The position numbers were made by a program, and so were the translations under genes. The notes under the pieces were generated by a model, which did not search any database, was not told the origin of the DNA, and saw only the letters and a list, made by a program, of their open reading frames with translations. From Serratia symbiotica (GTDB lineage: Bacteria > Pseudomonadota > Gammaproteobacteria > Enterobacterales > Enterobacteriaceae), in the NCBI GenBank assembly GCA_900380265.1, contig LR025083.1, positions 372,001 through 436,000 of the forward strand: 64,000 nucleotides of DNA. Reading direction: 5' to 3'. Positions 41,423 to 52,921 of this stretch are shown here, piece by piece (the first letter of the stretch is position 1; each line of letters begins with the position of its first letter).

Positions 41423-42340
41423 TTATGCTAAAACAGTGGACGGCGCTGTGAATGCTAAGGGCATGTCCTCTTCATCTTGGAAGGTGACATATTCCCATGC
41501 TTCTTCTTTGGCCAAGAGTGCCAGCAGCAGTTTGTTGTTTAGGGCATGACCTGACTTGTAGGCGGTAAATGCACCAATGATGTTGTGGCCGCACATGAAT
41601 AAGTCACCAATAGCATCCAACAATTTATGGCGTACAAATTCATCTTCGAACCGAAGTCCGTCTTTGTTCAGTACGTGGTAATCATTTACCACAATAGCAC
41701 AGTCGAAGCTACCACCCAAAGCAAACCCGCGAGATTGCAGATATTCGATATCGCTCATAAAGCCAAAGGTACGCGCCCGGCTGATTTGACGGACAAATGA
41801 ATCGGCCGAAAAATCAAGGAGATAGCGTTGTCCACTAGCGTTGATAGCAGGGTGATTGAAATCAATCGTGAAATCCAGGCGGAACCCGTTATGCGCAGAA
41901 AGTTCTGCCCACTTGTCCCCATCTTCAACACGCACGCGGTCTTTTAGGCGTAAGAATTTTTTTTCAGAGTTCAGTTCTTCTATGCCAGAGTCCAGCAGCA
42001 GGAAAACAAATGGACTGGCGCTACCATCCATGATGGGTATTTCAGCGGCATCAACATCAACAATGATGTTATCGATCCCGAGACCTGCTAATGCAGAGTT
42101 GAGGTGTTCAACAGTTGATATACGGACGCCATTATCATTAACCAGACAAGTACAAAGCATAGTATCACGGACGGACTTTGCATTAGCCGGAAAATCAACT
42201 GATGGATTTAAGTCAGTGCGGCGATAGATGATCCCGGTGTTTTCTGCCGCGGGGCGCATTGTCAGAGTGACTTTTTTGCCGGTATGCAATCCGACACCTG
42301 TCGCCTGAGTAATGCGTTTTAATGTCCTTTGTTTGATCAT
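41423..42340 (-). CDS. lpxC: UDP-3-O-acyl-N-acetylglucosamine deacetylase
   Basis: 305 residues from the ATG at 42340, identical in length to E. coli. An upstream TTG (42355) also fits the frame, but the family starts MIKQRTLKR. Zinc and catalytic residues are present: Glu78 and His79 ([10 protein letters not shown]), His238 and Asp242 ([10 protein letters not shown]), and the histidine of SGHALNN (near 265). Function: the committed step of lipid A synthesis in the cytosol, normally controlled by FtsH proteolysis. The C-terminus keeps the LAFxAPSxVLA tail used as a degradation signal in E. coli (here [11 protein letters not shown]). It is the distal gene of the dcw cluster, 119 bases after ftsZ. 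Confidence 0.97.
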   Translation of the reverse strand: MIKQRTLKRITQATGVGLHTGKKVTLTMRPAAENTGIIYRRTDLNPSVDFPANAKSVRDTMLCTCLVNDNGVRISTVEHLNSALAGLGIDNIIVDVDAAEIPIMDGSASPFVFLLLDSGIEELNSEKKFLRLKDRVRVEDGDKWAELSAHNGFRLDFTIDFNHPAINASGQRYLLDFSADSFVRQISRARTFGFMSDIEYLQSRGFALGGSFDCAIVVNDYHVLNKDGLRFEDEFVRHKLLDAIGDLFMCGHNIIGAFTAYKSGHALNNKLLLALLAKEEAWEYVTFQDEEDMPLAFTAPSTVLA

Positions 42341-42459
42341 CGTTTTATCTCGCAATGTGTTCCAACTTATAACTAAACCTATAAATCTATAAAGGTTATA
42401 GCATAGCTAGTAGGGCTAGTTTAGCACAAAGAACGGTAGTTCCAAATTTTCAGGATATG

Positions 42460-43611
42460 TTAATCTGCCTGTTTGCGTAGGAAGGCAGGGATATCTAGAT
42501 AATCTAGCTCATTATTCCCCTGAATAGTGTGATCGTTAACTACATTAACCGATTTCACGGTCTGCGCCAATGGTGACATAGGTTTTTGCTGATAGCGATG
42601 GTCGAATACGGGTTGGCTAGTCTGTTTGCTGGTTACTAGGGTGATTTCAGGACGTTTATCCATGCCTATCCCTGTTGCTACCACGGTTACACGTAGTTCA
42701 TCGTTCATTTCCGGATCCAGAGAAGTACCGATAACCACAGTGGCGTTGTCAGCAGCGAAGGCACGAATGGTGTTGCCTACGGTTTCGAATTCATCCAAGC
42801 GCAGGTCGAAGCCCGCTGTGATGTTGACCAGCACGCCGCGAGCCCCGGACAAGTCAATATCTTCTAGCAGTGGGCTGGAGATCGCCATTTCAGCTGCTTC
42901 TTCGGCGCGGTCTTCACCGCAGGAAACACTAGAACCCATCATCGCGTAGCCCATTTCAGACATCACAGTACGCACATCAGCAAAGTCGACGTTCATCAGC
43001 CCTGGGCGGGTGATTAGTTCGGCGATCCCCTGGACCGCCCCTTTCAGCACATTGTTGGCTGCTCCGAAAGCGTCTAATAGGGAAATGCCACGACCTAACA
43101 CTTTCAACAGCTTATCGTTTGGTATGGTGATAAGGGAGTCTACATGTTTGGATAATTCAGCGATCCCCTGCTCGGCAAATGCCATACGTTTCTTACCTTC
43201 AAAATTGAACGGCTTTGTCACCACGGCTACGGTTAGTATACCTAGATCCTTAGCGACTTCAGCCACTACTGGCGCAGCACCAGTGCCCGTACCACCACCC
43301 ATACCCGCTGCGATGAACAGCATATCGGCGCCATCCAGCGCGGTACGCAGGGCTTCACGATCCTCTTCCGCTGCATTACGACCTAGTTGTGGGTTCGCTC
43401 CTGCTCCTAGACCTTTTGTGATAGCACTGCCGATCTGGACGGTTTGGCTAACTGCTGTTTTACGAAGTGCCTGTGTATCTGTATTAACGGCAAAGAATTC
43501 AACACCTTCAATCTGCTCGTGCACCATATGTTCAACGGCATTGCTACCGCCACCACCAACGCCGATGACTTTGATTACAGCGTCATTGGTTAGTTCTATT
43601 GGTTCAAACAT
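42460..43611 (-). CDS. ftsZ: Cell division tubulin homologue FtsZ
   Basis: 383 residues, as in E. coli, from the ATG at 43611 (MFEPIELTND). The open frame extends 18 codons further upstream but without similarity. The GTP signature GGGTGTG is at about 105-111, and the T7 synergy loop NVDFADV is present. The C-terminal peptide DYLDIPAFLRKQAD, which binds FtsA and ZipA, is conserved. Function: forms the cytokinetic ring. One oddity is a slightly altered linker before the C-terminal peptide, a region that is normally variable. ZapD, a bundling partner, is dead in this genome. The gene follows ftsA by 71 bases. Confidence 0.98.
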   Translation of the reverse strand: MFEPIELTNDAVIKVIGVGGGGSNAVEHMVHEQIEGVEFFAVNTDTQALRKTAVSQTVQIGSAITKGLGAGANPQLGRNAAEEDREALRTALDGADMLFIAAGMGGGTGTGAAPVVAEVAKDLGILTVAVVTKPFNFEGKKRMAFAEQGIAELSKHVDSLITIPNDKLLKVLGRGISLLDAFGAANNVLKGAVQGIAELITRPGLMNVDFADVRTVMSEMGYAMMGSSVSCGEDRAEEAAEMAISSPLLEDIDLSGARGVLVNITAGFDLRLDEFETVGNTIRAFAADNATVVIGTSLDPEMNDELRVTVVATGIGMDKRPEITLVTSKQTSQPVFDHRYQQKPMSPLAQTVKSVNVVNDHTIQGNNELDYLDIPAFLRKQAD

Positions 43612-43682
43612 ACTTGCTCTCCGGTTCCTACTTCTCGTTGCAAGATTATAAAAATTGCCAAGCATGGGGTCTGTGTAATAAA

Positions 43683-44939
43683 TTAAAATTCTTTTCTTAG
43701 CCAGCTATGAATGCGTTTAAACCAATTGCCAACCAAGACGCGGTTTCCTGCCTCTTCCTCACGATTTAGGTGAGATTCTTTTCCATATTGCAGAAGGCCT
43801 ACTGTTGTAGAGTAATAAGGTTCCTGTGCATAGTCTATCAGACCTGTAATTTTCAAGGGCTGGCCAACGCGTACTTGCGTGTGGAATACGCGTTGGGCAC
43901 AGGCTGCCAAGCCATCAATTTGGGCGCCACCACCGGTTAGTACAATACCTGCAGCTAGATGGTGTTTCACTCCTTGTTGCCGTAATTTCTCCTGCAATTG
44001 GAAAATTTCATGATTGACCAGATTCAATAATTCGATGTAACGAGGCTCGATGACTGCAGCCAGTGTTTGCCTTTGTAGGCTTCGCGGGGGGCGCCCCCCA
44101 ACACTAGGCACTTCTACGCTCTCATCCTTGCTCACACTTGATTCGAGCGCACAGCCGTGGCGAACTTTGATAGCCTCCGCATCGGTAACCAGAGTGCCGA
44201 AGGCATAGGCAATATCACTGGTGACTAGATTCCCAGCATAGGGAATGACGTTAGTGTGGCGTATTGAACCACCTGTGTAGACCGCTATATCCATGGTGCC
44301 GCCCCCGATGTCTACTAGACAGACACCTAGTTCCCGTTCATCTTCAGTCAGTACCGCATAGCTGGCGGCCAATCCGGAAAAAATCAGCTGATCAACTTTC
44401 AAACCGCAATGTTCTACGGCTTTAACAATGTTCTTCGCCATATCATTCTTGCAGGTAATCAGGTGCACCTTTGCTTGCATGCGTACACCAGCTAGCCCAA
44501 TCGGATTCTTGATTCCTTCCTGATAGTCGATGGCGTATTCCTGAGGGATAACATGCAAGATGCGATGTTCGTCACGGATACGCACTGATTTAGCTGTATG
44601 CACTACGTTTTCTACATCTTCTTGAGTTACTTCTTCTTCTGAGATAGGCACTATGCCTATTTCGTTTTGGCAACTGATATGATTCCCCGACAATGCGAGG
44701 TAAACTGAAGAAATTTGGCAATCCGCGATCAACTCGGCTTGATCAACCGAACGTTGTACGCACTTAACTACCGACTCTAGATCGTTGACGCTGCCCTTTT
44801 CCATACCGCGAGACGGGCAACATCCTACCCCGATAATATTGACTATGCCATCGGGTAGCATTTGTCCCACTAGTGCGGAGACTTTTGTAGTCCCGATTTC
44901 TAGTCCTACTAACAGTTTTCTGTCCGTCGACTTGATCAT
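43683..44939 (-). CDS. ftsA: Cell division actin-like protein FtsA
   Basis: 418 residues from the ATG at 44939 (MIKSTDRKLLVGLEIGTTKV), close to the 420 of E. coli. The longer frame upstream lacks similarity and runs into the ftsQ end. The actin-fold ATP-binding segments VDIGGGTMDIAVYT and IVLTGGGAQIDG are present. The C-terminal amphipathic helix WFKRIHSWLRKEF is intact for membrane binding. Function: tethers FtsZ to the inner membrane and recruits later division proteins. It lies in the ftsQ-ftsA-ftsZ order. Confidence 0.97.
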   Translation of the reverse strand: MIKSTDRKLLVGLEIGTTKVSALVGQMLPDGIVNIIGVGCCPSRGMEKGSVNDLESVVKCVQRSVDQAELIADCQISSVYLALSGNHISCQNEIGIVPISEEEVTQEDVENVVHTAKSVRIRDEHRILHVIPQEYAIDYQEGIKNPIGLAGVRMQAKVHLITCKNDMAKNIVKAVEHCGLKVDQLIFSGLAASYAVLTEDERELGVCLVDIGGGTMDIAVYTGGSIRHTNVIPYAGNLVTSDIAYAFGTLVTDAEAIKVRHGCALESSVSKDESVEVPSVGGRPPRSLQRQTLAAVIEPRYIELLNLVNHEIFQLQEKLRQQGVKHHLAAGIVLTGGGAQIDGLAACAQRVFHTQVRVGQPLKITGLIDYAQEPYYSTTVGLLQYGKESHLNREEEAGNRVLVGNWFKRIHSWLRKEF

Positions 44940-45000
44940 TGTTATTGTGCCCGTGCCTAACTTATTGCTTATTACTGTTTTTCTCAGCCCCAACCGATTG

Positions 45001-45786
45001 CTAGTTGGTACGTAACGGCACCCAACCGACTGAGGCGCCAGATTCATAGCGTAAATCGACATAACTAACGCGTTTGTTTTTGTCTAGCCCTTGCTGCTGA
45101 AGTATCGGATAAAGTTCGATAAACCGCTTTAGACGACCTGTTCTGTCATCACGCCCTAGTTCCAACCGAACGTTATTATCTAAAGTTAACTGCCAGGAAT
45201 GTCGTGCACTCATCGTGAGCATTTTTAGTGTATATTTGCTGGCAGCTAATATAGTGCTCATGGCAAGGTAACTCTCGAGCACCTCCTTTTCGCTACCTTC
45301 TGGGCCATAAAGCAGTGGCAATGTTTGTTTGCCTACCCACTCTATTGGTTCCCTAAACGGTATTCCTTCAGCATCTACCCTACTCCAATCATTCCAACGT
45401 GCTACCGGTATATGCTCCACTAGGTGGATTTTTAGTTGATCCGGCCATTGCTTGGATACGCTTACTTGTTTGATCCATGGCAGTCGTTCAATTTGCTGCT
45501 TGATGACAGCGACATTCTGTCTCATAAACGTCATTGGCTCGCCTAGAGACTGGGATGCTTGGCGGATATCATCAATGCTAGTATAGTCATGTTCTCCGGT
45601 CACTATCAGCCGAGAGATCGGTTGGTGGCTGGCGGCTTTCATCCAGCTTATTACCGCCCACCCGCTCCATAGTATGGTTTCTAGTAGCATAAGTAGTAAG
45701 ATTACCCCTCCAAACTGGACATCATTACTAGGGTGGGAGTCATTTCCAATTCTGCGACAGCGCACATTGAGAGCAGCTTGCGGCAT
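45001..45786 (-). CDS. ftsQ: Cell division protein FtsQ, tail truncated
   Basis: 261 residues against 276 in E. coli. A short cytosolic N-terminus is followed by one membrane segment (about 25-49), a POTRA domain (about 57-125) and the beta domain. The FtsB-binding edge [16 protein letters not shown] is intact. The protein ends PLRTN at a TAG (45001-45003). The next 61 bases before ftsA still read, in the same frame, like the polar tail of relatives (QSVGAEKNSNKQ, then stop). The tail has therefore been cut by a nonsense mutation. That tail is dispensable in E. coli. FtsQ links early and late division proteins with FtsB and FtsL. Confidence 0.95.
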   Translation of the reverse strand: MPQAALNVRCRRIGNDSHPSNDVQFGGVILLLMLLETILWSGWAVISWMKAASHQPISRLIVTGEHDYTSIDDIRQASQSLGEPMTFMRQNVAVIKQQIERLPWIKQVSVSKQWPDQLKIHLVEHIPVARWNDWSRVDAEGIPFREPIEWVGKQTLPLLYGPEGSEKEVLESYLAMSTILAASKYTLKMLTMSARHSWQLTLDNNVRLELGRDDRTGRLKRFIELYPILQQQGLDKNKRVSYVDLRYESGASVGWVPLRTN

Positions 45787-45787
45787 A

Positions 45788-46708
45788 TCACTCGACCAGC
45801 GCTAAGATTCTTGTTACTAATTGTGAGTAGTTGAGTCCAAACTGGCGAGCTGCCATCGGAACTAGGCTATTCTTGGTCATGCCGGGCGACGTATTTGCCT
45901 CCAGTAGATAGAAGCTGCCATCGCTATCCTGCATCAGGTCTATGCGGCCCCAAGCTCGACAATCTAGCGCGTGGTAGGCTCGTAGTGCTATTGCTGCTAT
46001 CTTGGTTTCTTGTTCTGCGTTCAGGCCACTTGGGCAAAAGTACTTGGTATTATCCGATATGTACTTTGCATGGTAATCGTACAACCTGCCTGCAGGTTGT
46101 ATTCGGATCGACGGTAGAGCTTGATCGCCTAATATCGCCACTGTGTATTCAGGTCCGCTGAGACACTTTTCCACTAGCGCCACGTGGTCATGATGAAAAG
46201 CCGCTTCTAGCGCAACCTTAAGTGCTCGACTTTCTCTAATCTTGCTCATACCGACACTGGAGCCTTCATGACTCGGTTTGACAATTAAGGGAAAGCCGAG
46301 CGAAGCGAAGCTGTTTAGCAGAGTCACTTTGTCACCGTCATCATACTGCGTGCGATTTAGCGCTACATAAGGAGCTACCGGTAATCCCAGCGCTTGCCAT
46401 AGTATTTTACTTCGCCATTTATCCATGGCCAGCGCTGACGCCAATATGCCGCTACCGGTATAAGGCAATTTAATGCATTCTAGAAAACCTTGTATGGTGC
46501 CATCCTCACCGCCACGGCCATGCAGCGAGATAAATACTTTATTGAAGCCTAGTACTTGTAGCTTGAGCACTGGGCAGTGGCGCGGGTCAATGGCATGGGC
46601 ATCGATACCACTTTCTCGTAGGCTGGATAATACGGCAGTACCGGATTGCAGAGAGATGTTACGTTCAGAGGAGGTGCCTCCTAGAAGTACGGCAACTTTA
46701 TCCGCCAT
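45788..46708 (-). CDS. ddlB: D-alanine--D-alanine ligase B
   Basis: 306 residues, the same as E. coli DdlB. The N-terminal [19 protein letters not shown], the ATP-grasp loop [13 protein letters not shown] and the metal-binding end [19 protein letters not shown] are all present. Function: joins two D-alanines for the peptidoglycan stem peptide in the cytosol. It overlaps the end of murC by 11 bases and ends one base before ftsQ, consistent with coupled translation in the dcw operon. Confidence 0.96.
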   Translation of the reverse strand: MADKVAVLLGGTSSERNISLQSGTAVLSSLRESGIDAHAIDPRHCPVLKLQVLGFNKVFISLHGRGGEDGTIQGFLECIKLPYTGSGILASALAMDKWRSKILWQALGLPVAPYVALNRTQYDDGDKVTLLNSFASLGFPLIVKPSHEGSSVGMSKIRESRALKVALEAAFHHDHVALVEKCLSGPEYTVAILGDQALPSIRIQPAGRLYDYHAKYISDNTKYFCPSGLNAEQETKIAAIALRAYHALDCRAWGRIDLMQDSDGSFYLLEANTSPGMTKNSLVPMAARQFGLNYSQLVTRILALVE

Positions 46709-48176
46709 AATGTTCTTCCTTTTTTTTCTGTGGCAGTAATTTTAATCTAGCTAATTTTTTAGCAATTGTACCTACGTTTCCAGCGCCCTGCACTAGTACC
46801 AAATCATTGGCTTCTAATAGGGTTGCCAAGATTTCAGCGATGTTGTTAGCATCGGACACTAAAATCGGTTTTAATTTTCCCCGACTACGGATCGTGTGAC
46901 ATAACGTGCGGCTGTCCGCACCAATAATTGGTGTTTCCCCTGCAGCGTATACTTCTAGCATCAGCAGCACATCTACCTGTGATAGCACATTAGCAAAATC
47001 GTCGTATAAGTCGCGGGTACGCGTATAGCGATGAGGCTGAAAAATCATCACTAAGCGTTTGTTCGGCCACCCTTCGCGTATTGCTTGCAACGTGGCATCT
47101 AGTTCAGTAGGATGATGACCATAATCGTCCACGAGCATTGCACTGCCTGCTTTGCCGTTTATAGTGGCTAGCGGGAACTCTCCAAGGCAGTCAAAACGGC
47201 GCCCCGTTCCCTGGAAACTTGCCAACGCTCGTAAAATGTCTTCGTCGTCAATACCTTCTTCGGTCGCTACCGCCGCTGCACCCGCTGAGTTTAGCGCATT
47301 ATGTCGACCTGGTGCATTGAGGGTGACCGTCATCAGGGGCTTGCCCTTCCGGCTGAGCGTAAAGCGGCCTTGCGCACCTAGCTGATAATAATCTTCGATG
47401 CGTACGTCAGCATCGTGACTAAATCCGTATGTGGTAATTTGGCGACTTACGTGTGGTAATAAGTCCCGCACGACCGGATCATCAATACACATCACTGCCC
47501 GTCCATAAAATGGCAGGTTGTGCAAAAAATTAATAAATGTCTGCTTTAGGGTGTCAAAATTACCTTGGTAAGTATCCATATGTTCAGCTTCTATGTTGGT
47601 GATTATGGCCACCATGGGCTGTAAATGCAGGAACGACGCATCGCTCTCATCCGCTTCTATAATCAGGAAATGGCTAGAGCCTAAACGCGCATGGGTTCCT
47701 GTTGCTTTTACTAACCCGCCGTTGACAAATGTTGGGTCCAGGTCAGCTTCGGCATAAATACTGAATACCATTGCTGTCGTGGTGGTCTTCCCGTGCGTAC
47801 CGGCGACAGCAATACTATGGCGAAAACGCATTAATTCGGCCAGCATCTCAGCACGACGGATGACCGGAATGCGTGCTTCACGAGCTGCAGTAATTTCCGG
47901 GTTATCGTTGGAGATGGCACTAGATACCACCACAACGTTCGCGTCCAGCACATTTTCTTTTCGGTGCTTAAAGTAAATCGTCGCTCCAAGCGCACGCAGT
48001 TGTTGGGTTACAGGATTAGGAGCCAGGTCGGAGCCGCTGATCTGATAACCTTCGTTAGCCAACACTTTGGCGATACCTCCCATGCCAGCCCCACCGATGC
48101 CGATAAAATGGATGTGCCTGACATGCCGCATCCCAGGAACGATAGTGCGTAGTTTCACCCATTGTTGTGTGTCCAT
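46698..48176 (-). CDS. murC: UDP-N-acetylmuramate--L-alanine ligase
   Basis: 492 residues against 491 in E. coli. The Rossmann motif [14 protein letters not shown] is at about 23-36, the ATP loop GTHGKTTTT at 126-134, and the conserved region around [13 protein letters not shown] is intact. Function: adds the first amino acid of the stem peptide, in the cytosol. The tail (KKKEEHYGG) varies as usual. It lies between murG and ddlB and overlaps ddlB by 11 bases. An 80-base gap separates it from murG. Confidence 0.97.
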   Translation of the reverse strand: MDTQQWVKLRTIVPGMRHVRHIHFIGIGGAGMGGIAKVLANEGYQISGSDLAPNPVTQQLRALGATIYFKHRKENVLDANVVVVSSAISNDNPEITAAREARIPVIRRAEMLAELMRFRHSIAVAGTHGKTTTTAMVFSIYAEADLDPTFVNGGLVKATGTHARLGSSHFLIIEADESDASFLHLQPMVAIITNIEAEHMDTYQGNFDTLKQTFINFLHNLPFYGRAVMCIDDPVVRDLLPHVSRQITTYGFSHDADVRIEDYYQLGAQGRFTLSRKGKPLMTVTLNAPGRHNALNSAGAAAVATEEGIDDEDILRALASFQGTGRRFDCLGEFPLATINGKAGSAMLVDDYGHHPTELDATLQAIREGWPNKRLVMIFQPHRYTRTRDLYDDFANVLSQVDVLLMLEVYAAGETPIIGADSRTLCHTIRSRGKLKPILVSDANNIAEILATLLEANDLVLVQGAGNVGTIAKKLARLKLLPQKKKEEHYGG

Positions 48177-48256
48177 GACCCTCTCTAATCCAGATTTAGC
48201 TTGCTGGTCCCTTACTGATTGCGGTTATTCAGATTTGGAGTACCGTAGCTATGTAT

Positions 48257-49321
48257 TTATTTGGCGGCTTGTATTAGTTCTGCCGCCACCCGTTCGGTGG
48301 CGGCAGGAATGGCCATTGCCCGTGCTTTTTCTGCCATACGCAATAATATCGGGCGATGCCAACTCGCCAATAGCTCGCACACTGAATCAGCGTTGAACTG
48401 TGTTTGTTCGATAACTTTTGCTGCCCCTGCCTTTGCTAGGGGGAGGGCATTCCAGTGCTGCTGACGATCTGGGTGCTGGAAGGGTACAAAAATAGCTGGT
48501 AGACCGGCGGCGGCAACCTCACTGACGGTAAGTGCGCCGGCACGGCACACCACTACATCAGCCCAGGCGTAGGCACTGGCCATATCATCAATAAACTCGG
48601 TCAATTTATGCGGCGCCTGCCCTGCTCGCTCGTAATCCCGGAGTCCTCTATCCAGAGCGTTTTTACCTACTTGATGCCAGAGCGTGATGCTACCGCCTAA
48701 GCGGGCTGCCACTTGAGGCACTGTTTGGTTAAGTATAAGCGCCCCTTGACTTCCACCAATCACCAGCACCCGGATGGGCCCTTCTCGCCCTTGCAGGCGT
48801 TCAGTTGGAAAAGGAAGAGCTAGGACATCGCGGCGTAATGGATTACCCACTACTTCAGCGTTCGGGAAGGCGCCGGGGAAAGCCTGTAATACCGTCTTAG
48901 CAATACGTGCCAGGAAGCGGTTTGTTAAGCCAGGGATGCCGTTCTGCTCGTGCACTATTACTGGGATTCCGCATAGCCAAGCCGCTAAGCCGCCAGGGCC
49001 GGAGACATACCCTCCCATACCTAGCACCACATCCGGTTGGAAATGGCGCATGATTTGCTGTGCCTGCCAAACAGCTTGCCAAATAAGTCGTGCTGAGGTC
49101 AGTTGAGTTTTCAGGCTTTTACCACGTAGGCCGGTAATACGGATAAAATCAATCTCAATGCCGTGCTTTGGCACCAGATCAGCCTCCACTCTATCTGCGC
49201 TTCCAAGCCACCGAACCTGCCAGCCCTTTTCTATCAGATAATGCGCAACCGTTAGTCCTGGGAATACATGTCCACCAGTACCGCCCGCCATCACCATCAA
49301 ACGTTTAGGGTTTATGCTCAT
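48257..49321 (-). CDS. murG: UDP-N-acetylglucosamine transferase MurG
   Basis: 354 residues, the usual length. The first glycine-rich loop [12 protein letters not shown] (about 12-23), a second loop GGYVSGPGG and the donor-side loop VIGGSQGA are conserved. The late motif [21 protein letters not shown] is also conserved. Function: a peripheral inner-membrane glycosyltransferase making lipid II from lipid I. It starts 2 bases after the ftsW stop, so the two are likely translated together. Confidence 0.97.
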   Translation of the reverse strand: MSINPKRLMVMAGGTGGHVFPGLTVAHYLIEKGWQVRWLGSADRVEADLVPKHGIEIDFIRITGLRGKSLKTQLTSARLIWQAVWQAQQIMRHFQPDVVLGMGGYVSGPGGLAAWLCGIPVIVHEQNGIPGLTNRFLARIAKTVLQAFPGAFPNAEVVGNPLRRDVLALPFPTERLQGREGPIRVLVIGGSQGALILNQTVPQVAARLGGSITLWHQVGKNALDRGLRDYERAGQAPHKLTEFIDDMASAYAWADVVVCRAGALTVSEVAAAGLPAIFVPFQHPDRQQHWNALPLAKAGAAKVIEQTQFNADSVCELLASWHRPILLRMAEKARAMAIPAATERVAAELIQAAK

Positions 49322-49323
49322 TC

Positions 49324-50520
49324 TTACCTCTTGGCAAACGCCTGGGCCATGGCCAGACGTGTTTCATAATCAATACGCAACAAAAGTACGATCGCTGTCG
49401 ATATAATAAGAAGGCTCGAACCGCCATAGCTGATCAAGGGTAACGTTAAACCTTTGGTTGGTAGCAGTCCCGCAGTAGCACCAACGTTAACAAGTGCTTG
49501 GAAGCTGAACCATACACCGATCGAGCAGGCAAGGAAGCCGGAAAATTGTTGATCATTAGCCAAGGCCCGTCGACCGATAAGCATTGCGCGAAGCGCGATG
49601 AAGAATACCATCAACAAGATTAAAACCACACCGATATAGCCTAATTCCTCACCTAAAATCGAGAAAATGAAGTCAGTGTGCGCCTCTGGCAAATATTCTA
49701 ATTTTTGCACCGAGTTGCCTAGTCCTTGCCCCCATAACTTGCCACGGCCAAATGCCATTAACGACTGTGTTAGTTGGTAGCCGCTCCCAAACTGATCGGT
49801 CCAAGGGTTCCAGAATGATGTGATACGCCGCATACGATACGGTTCAGCAATAATCAGCAGTATCACAGAAAACACGCCAGAGCCTATGATCGCTAGGAAC
49901 TGCTGCATCTTTGCTCCTGCCAGGAACAAGATCGCCAAGGTGGTGACAAAAAGCACTACCATGGCCCCAAGATCTGGCTGTGCTAGCAGTAGCAGTGCCA
50001 ACACCACCATCACCCCCATGGGTTTGCAGAAGCCCCAGAAGTTGTTGCGCACTTCTTCAACCTTGCGTACTAGATAGCTAGCCAGATAGCAGAATAGCGA
50101 CAGTTTAGAGAACTCCGCTGGCTGCATGCGGAACGGGCCTAGCGCGATCCAGCGTGATGCCCCATTTACTGAGTTGCCGACTGCTAGCACGATGAGTAAC
50201 ATCAGCATCGAAAGTAATAACAGCACACTACTGTAACGCTGCCAAAACTGCATGGGGATACGTAACGTCACCATTGATAGGCTAAAGGCTAAGCTGAGAT
50301 ACAACGCATCACGCTTGGCGAACAGAAAAGGATCGTCGGCTAGGCGCTGTCCGATTGGCATGGAAACGGATGTCACCATCACAAAGCCGATGATCGCCAG
50401 TCCAAAGGTGAGCCATAGTAGCGTACTGTCGTACATCTTGTGGTAAGCATCTCCGCGTAATCTTACAGACCAGTTTTTCACTCCTTCTCTCCGCCAAAGG
50501 CGTAACCAAAACAAGTTCAT
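49324..50520 (-). CDS. ftsW: Septal peptidoglycan glycosyltransferase FtsW
   Basis: 398 residues against 414 in E. coli, the difference being a shorter cytosolic N-terminus. About ten membrane segments of the SEDS family are evident. Conserved parts include [11 protein letters not shown], the stretch around [23 protein letters not shown] with the catalytic aspartate, and [15 protein letters not shown]. Function: polymerises lipid II at the septum together with FtsI. The start ATG overlaps the murD stop as ATGA. A 12-residue basic stretch opens the protein, so the ATG at 50520 is plausible; another internal ATG (MYDSTLLW) exists but is less well placed. Confidence 0.95.
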   Translation of the reverse strand: MNLFWLRLWRREGVKNWSVRLRGDAYHKMYDSTLLWLTFGLAIIGFVMVTSVSMPIGQRLADDPFLFAKRDALYLSLAFSLSMVTLRIPMQFWQRYSSVLLLLSMLMLLIVLAVGNSVNGASRWIALGPFRMQPAEFSKLSLFCYLASYLVRKVEEVRNNFWGFCKPMGVMVVLALLLLAQPDLGAMVVLFVTTLAILFLAGAKMQQFLAIIGSGVFSVILLIIAEPYRMRRITSFWNPWTDQFGSGYQLTQSLMAFGRGKLWGQGLGNSVQKLEYLPEAHTDFIFSILGEELGYIGVVLILLMVFFIALRAMLIGRRALANDQQFSGFLACSIGVWFSFQALVNVGATAGLLPTKGLTLPLISYGGSSLLIISTAIVLLLRIDYETRLAMAQAFAKR

Positions 50521-51836
50521 CTACCAAGCTCCTGTGCTAAGTGGTTGAACCTATCACCACGCATTTCAAAATTATGGAACTGGTCAATGCTAGAGCACGC
50601 CGGTGACAACAATACGATATCACCAGGTTGTACTCGAGAGGCAATGTGGGCCATGGCTTGGTCTAGAGTGTCAGTTAAGAGGGACACCGTTGGCCGAAGT
50701 TTCACCAACTGTGGGCCAGCGCGACCAAAACAGTAAAGACGCACGTTGTTGCCTTGCAGATAGTCTATTAGAGGGGAAAAATCCGCAGACTTACCATCAC
50801 CGCCAAGTAGTAGATGCAGTGTACCTAAAACTTCAAAACCCTTCAGCGCCGCCTCGGTACTAGCAACGTTAGTGGCTTTAGAATTATTTATCCAGCGAAC
50901 GCCATTGCATTCCCAGACTAGCTGAAAACGGTGCGGCAGACCGGCGAAGATAGTCAGTGTCTTCAAACTGCAGGCACGAGGAATATTGACTGCATCTGCT
51001 AGTGCGAGTGCCGCTAGGGCATTGGTGTAGTTATGATGACCAGTCAGCTTCATCTCGCAGGTATTGAGGACATTCTTACCCCGAACCCGTAACCAGGTTT
51101 CTCTTTGCTTGCACTTGAGGTGGTAGTCTCCCACTGCCACACCGAAGCTAACAGAATGTGTGTCAGTAGCGAGTGCGGGTAGAGTTAATGCGTCATCAGT
51201 ATTTACTATGCAAATACTTGCGTTATTATAAATTCGCAATTTAGCTTCGCGATATTGCTGTAATCCAAATGGATAGCGATCCATATGGTCTTCGGTAATA
51301 TTCAGAATAGTCGCTGCGGCTGCTTGCAGGCTATAGGTGGTTTCCAATTGAAAGCTTGAGAGCTCTAGCACGTATAGTCGATATTGCTGATGCAATAATC
51401 TTAAAGCAGGCAGGCCTATATTGCCGCCAACACCCACCGCCCAACTGGCGGTTTTTGCCATCTCACCCACTAAGGCGGTGACGGTGCTTTTACCATTAGA
51501 GCCGGTGATTGCAACAATCGGCGCTTGTGCTTCTCGACAGAATAGTTCAATATCACCGATGATTTCCACACCGGCTTTTGCAGCGTTATCTAACTCCGCA
51601 GATGCCAGAGGAACGCCTGGGGTGGCGACGATCAAATCCGCTTCAAGCAGCCAACATTGACGAAGGTTACCTAGGTGGCATTCGATGTTATCTGGCAATG
51701 TATCTAGTCCTGGCGGCGCAGCGCGCGTATCCATTACACGTGGCATGATTCCACGTGTAATAAAGAAATCAACACAAGTCAGCCCAGTAATTCCTAATCC
51801 AATTATAACGACTTTTTTACCCAGATATTCTGACAT
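50517..51836 (-). CDS. murD: UDP-N-acetylmuramoylalanine--D-glutamate ligase
   Basis: 439 residues against 438 in E. coli. The N-terminal Rossmann motif [10 protein letters not shown] is at about 9-18, the ATP loop TGSNGKST at 111-118, the stretch [12 protein letters not shown] in the centre, and [12 protein letters not shown] towards the C-terminal domain. Function: adds D-glutamate to UDP-MurNAc-L-alanine in the cytosol. It is separated from mraY by 2 bases and overlaps ftsW by 4, as expected in the dcw operon. Confidence 0.97.
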   Translation of the reverse strand: MSEYLGKKVVIIGLGITGLTCVDFFITRGIMPRVMDTRAAPPGLDTLPDNIECHLGNLRQCWLLEADLIVATPGVPLASAELDNAAKAGVEIIGDIELFCREAQAPIVAITGSNGKSTVTALVGEMAKTASWAVGVGGNIGLPALRLLHQQYRLYVLELSSFQLETTYSLQAAAATILNITEDHMDRYPFGLQQYREAKLRIYNNASICIVNTDDALTLPALATDTHSVSFGVAVGDYHLKCKQRETWLRVRGKNVLNTCEMKLTGHHNYTNALAALALADAVNIPRACSLKTLTIFAGLPHRFQLVWECNGVRWINNSKATNVASTEAALKGFEVLGTLHLLLGGDGKSADFSPLIDYLQGNNVRLYCFGRAGPQLVKLRPTVSLLTDTLDQAMAHIASRVQPGDIVLLSPACSSIDQFHNFEMRGDRFNHLAQELGR

Positions 51837-51838
51837 AA

Positions 51839-52921
51839 TTACCGTACCTTTAGTGTTGCCAGGCCGATCATTACTAGCATTAGTGAAATAATCCAGGCGC
51901 GTATAATTACGCGTGGTTCAGGCCAGCCTTTCAATTCATAGTGATGATGAATTGGTGCCATGCGGAAAACACGTTTTCCGTACAGCTTGACGGATATCAC
52001 CTGTAAAATCACTGACAGTGTTTCAATCACAAACACACCGCCCATAATCAATAACAGGAATTCCTGACGTAGTAACACCGCTATAGTGCCCAATCCCCCG
52101 CCTAATGCCAAGGAACCAACATCTCCCATAAATAGTTGTGCTGGATAAGCATTAAACCACAGGAAGCCAAGGCCAGAACCGACGATAGCGGCACATACGA
52201 TCACTAATTCACTGGCATGGCGAAGATACGGAATATGTAGGTGTCGAGCAAAGTGTATGTTACTTGTAGCCCAGGCCACCAACGAAAAGCCGGCCGCGAC
52301 CAGTACTGTTGGCATGATCGCTAAGCCATCCAATCCGTCGGTTAGATTGACCGCGTTGCTGGTTCCGACGATCACGATATAGGCCAAAAGTACATATAGT
52401 AAACCGAGTTGCGGCACGATGTCCTGAAAAAAAGGCACCACCAGTTCAGTCGCGGATGTACCTTTTCCTACAGCATACATGCTGAAAGCAACGACCACTG
52501 CTATCAGTGATTGCCAAAAGTACTTCCAGTGGGCGATTAGTCCCTTGTGGTTTTTATGAACTACCTTGCGATAGTCATCAATAAAGCCTACGGTGCCGTA
52601 ACCTATCAGGACCAATAGCACCCACCAAACATAGGGGTTAGATAGGGAAGCCCACATCAGCACTGAAATGGTAATATTAGTTAGGATCATGGTACCGCCC
52701 ATGGTCGGCGTACCACGTTTTCCAAAGTGCGATTTAGGGCCATCGCCGCGCACCACCTGTACGCAGGACAGGTTCTGCAGCTTTGTGATCACCCGAGGGC
52801 CCATCCACAGTGAAAAAAAAAGTGCGCTCATTAGGGTGGCAATTGCTCTAAATGTTAGGTGTGAACAGATATTAAATCTTGAATGATATTCAACAAAATA
52901 CTCAAAAAACCAAACTAGCAT
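51839..52921 (-). CDS. mraY: Phospho-MurNAc-pentapeptide translocase MraY
   Basis: 360 residues, the E. coli length, with about ten membrane segments. The three catalytic aspartates are present: Asp115 and Asp116 (GFIDDYRK) and Asp267 ([14 protein letters not shown]). [13 protein letters not shown] and the histidine motif [14 protein letters not shown] are intact. Function: transfers phospho-MurNAc-pentapeptide to undecaprenyl phosphate, making lipid I at the inner membrane. It overlaps the end of murF by 7 bases. No lesion is visible. Confidence 0.97.
   Translation of the reverse strand: MLVWFFEYFVEYHSRFNICSHLTFRAIATLMSALFFSLWMGPRVITKLQNLSCVQVVRGDGPKSHFGKRGTPTMGGTMILTNITISVLMWASLSNPYVWWVLLVLIGYGTVGFIDDYRKVVHKNHKGLIAHWKYFWQSLIAVVVAFSMYAVGKGTSATELVVPFFQDIVPQLGLLYVLLAYIVIVGTSNAVNLTDGLDGLAIMPTVLVAAGFSLVAWATSNIHFARHLHIPYLRHASELVIVCAAIVGSGLGFLWFNAYPAQLFMGDVGSLALGGGLGTIAVLLRQEFLLLIMGGVFVIETLSVILQVISVKLYGKRVFRMAPIHHHYELKGWPEPRVIIRAWIISLMLVMIGLATLKVR

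Noticed and set aside
41856-42227. 123-codon plus-strand open frame opposite lpxC, and similar long frames opposite murF, murG, murC and rsmH
   Set aside because: All are antisense shadows of intact genes with no independent similarity or ribosome site.
43010-43651. 213-codon plus-strand open frame opposite ftsZ
   Set aside because: It is the complement of strongly conserved ftsZ codons, has no domain, and its length is explained by the codon use of ftsZ.
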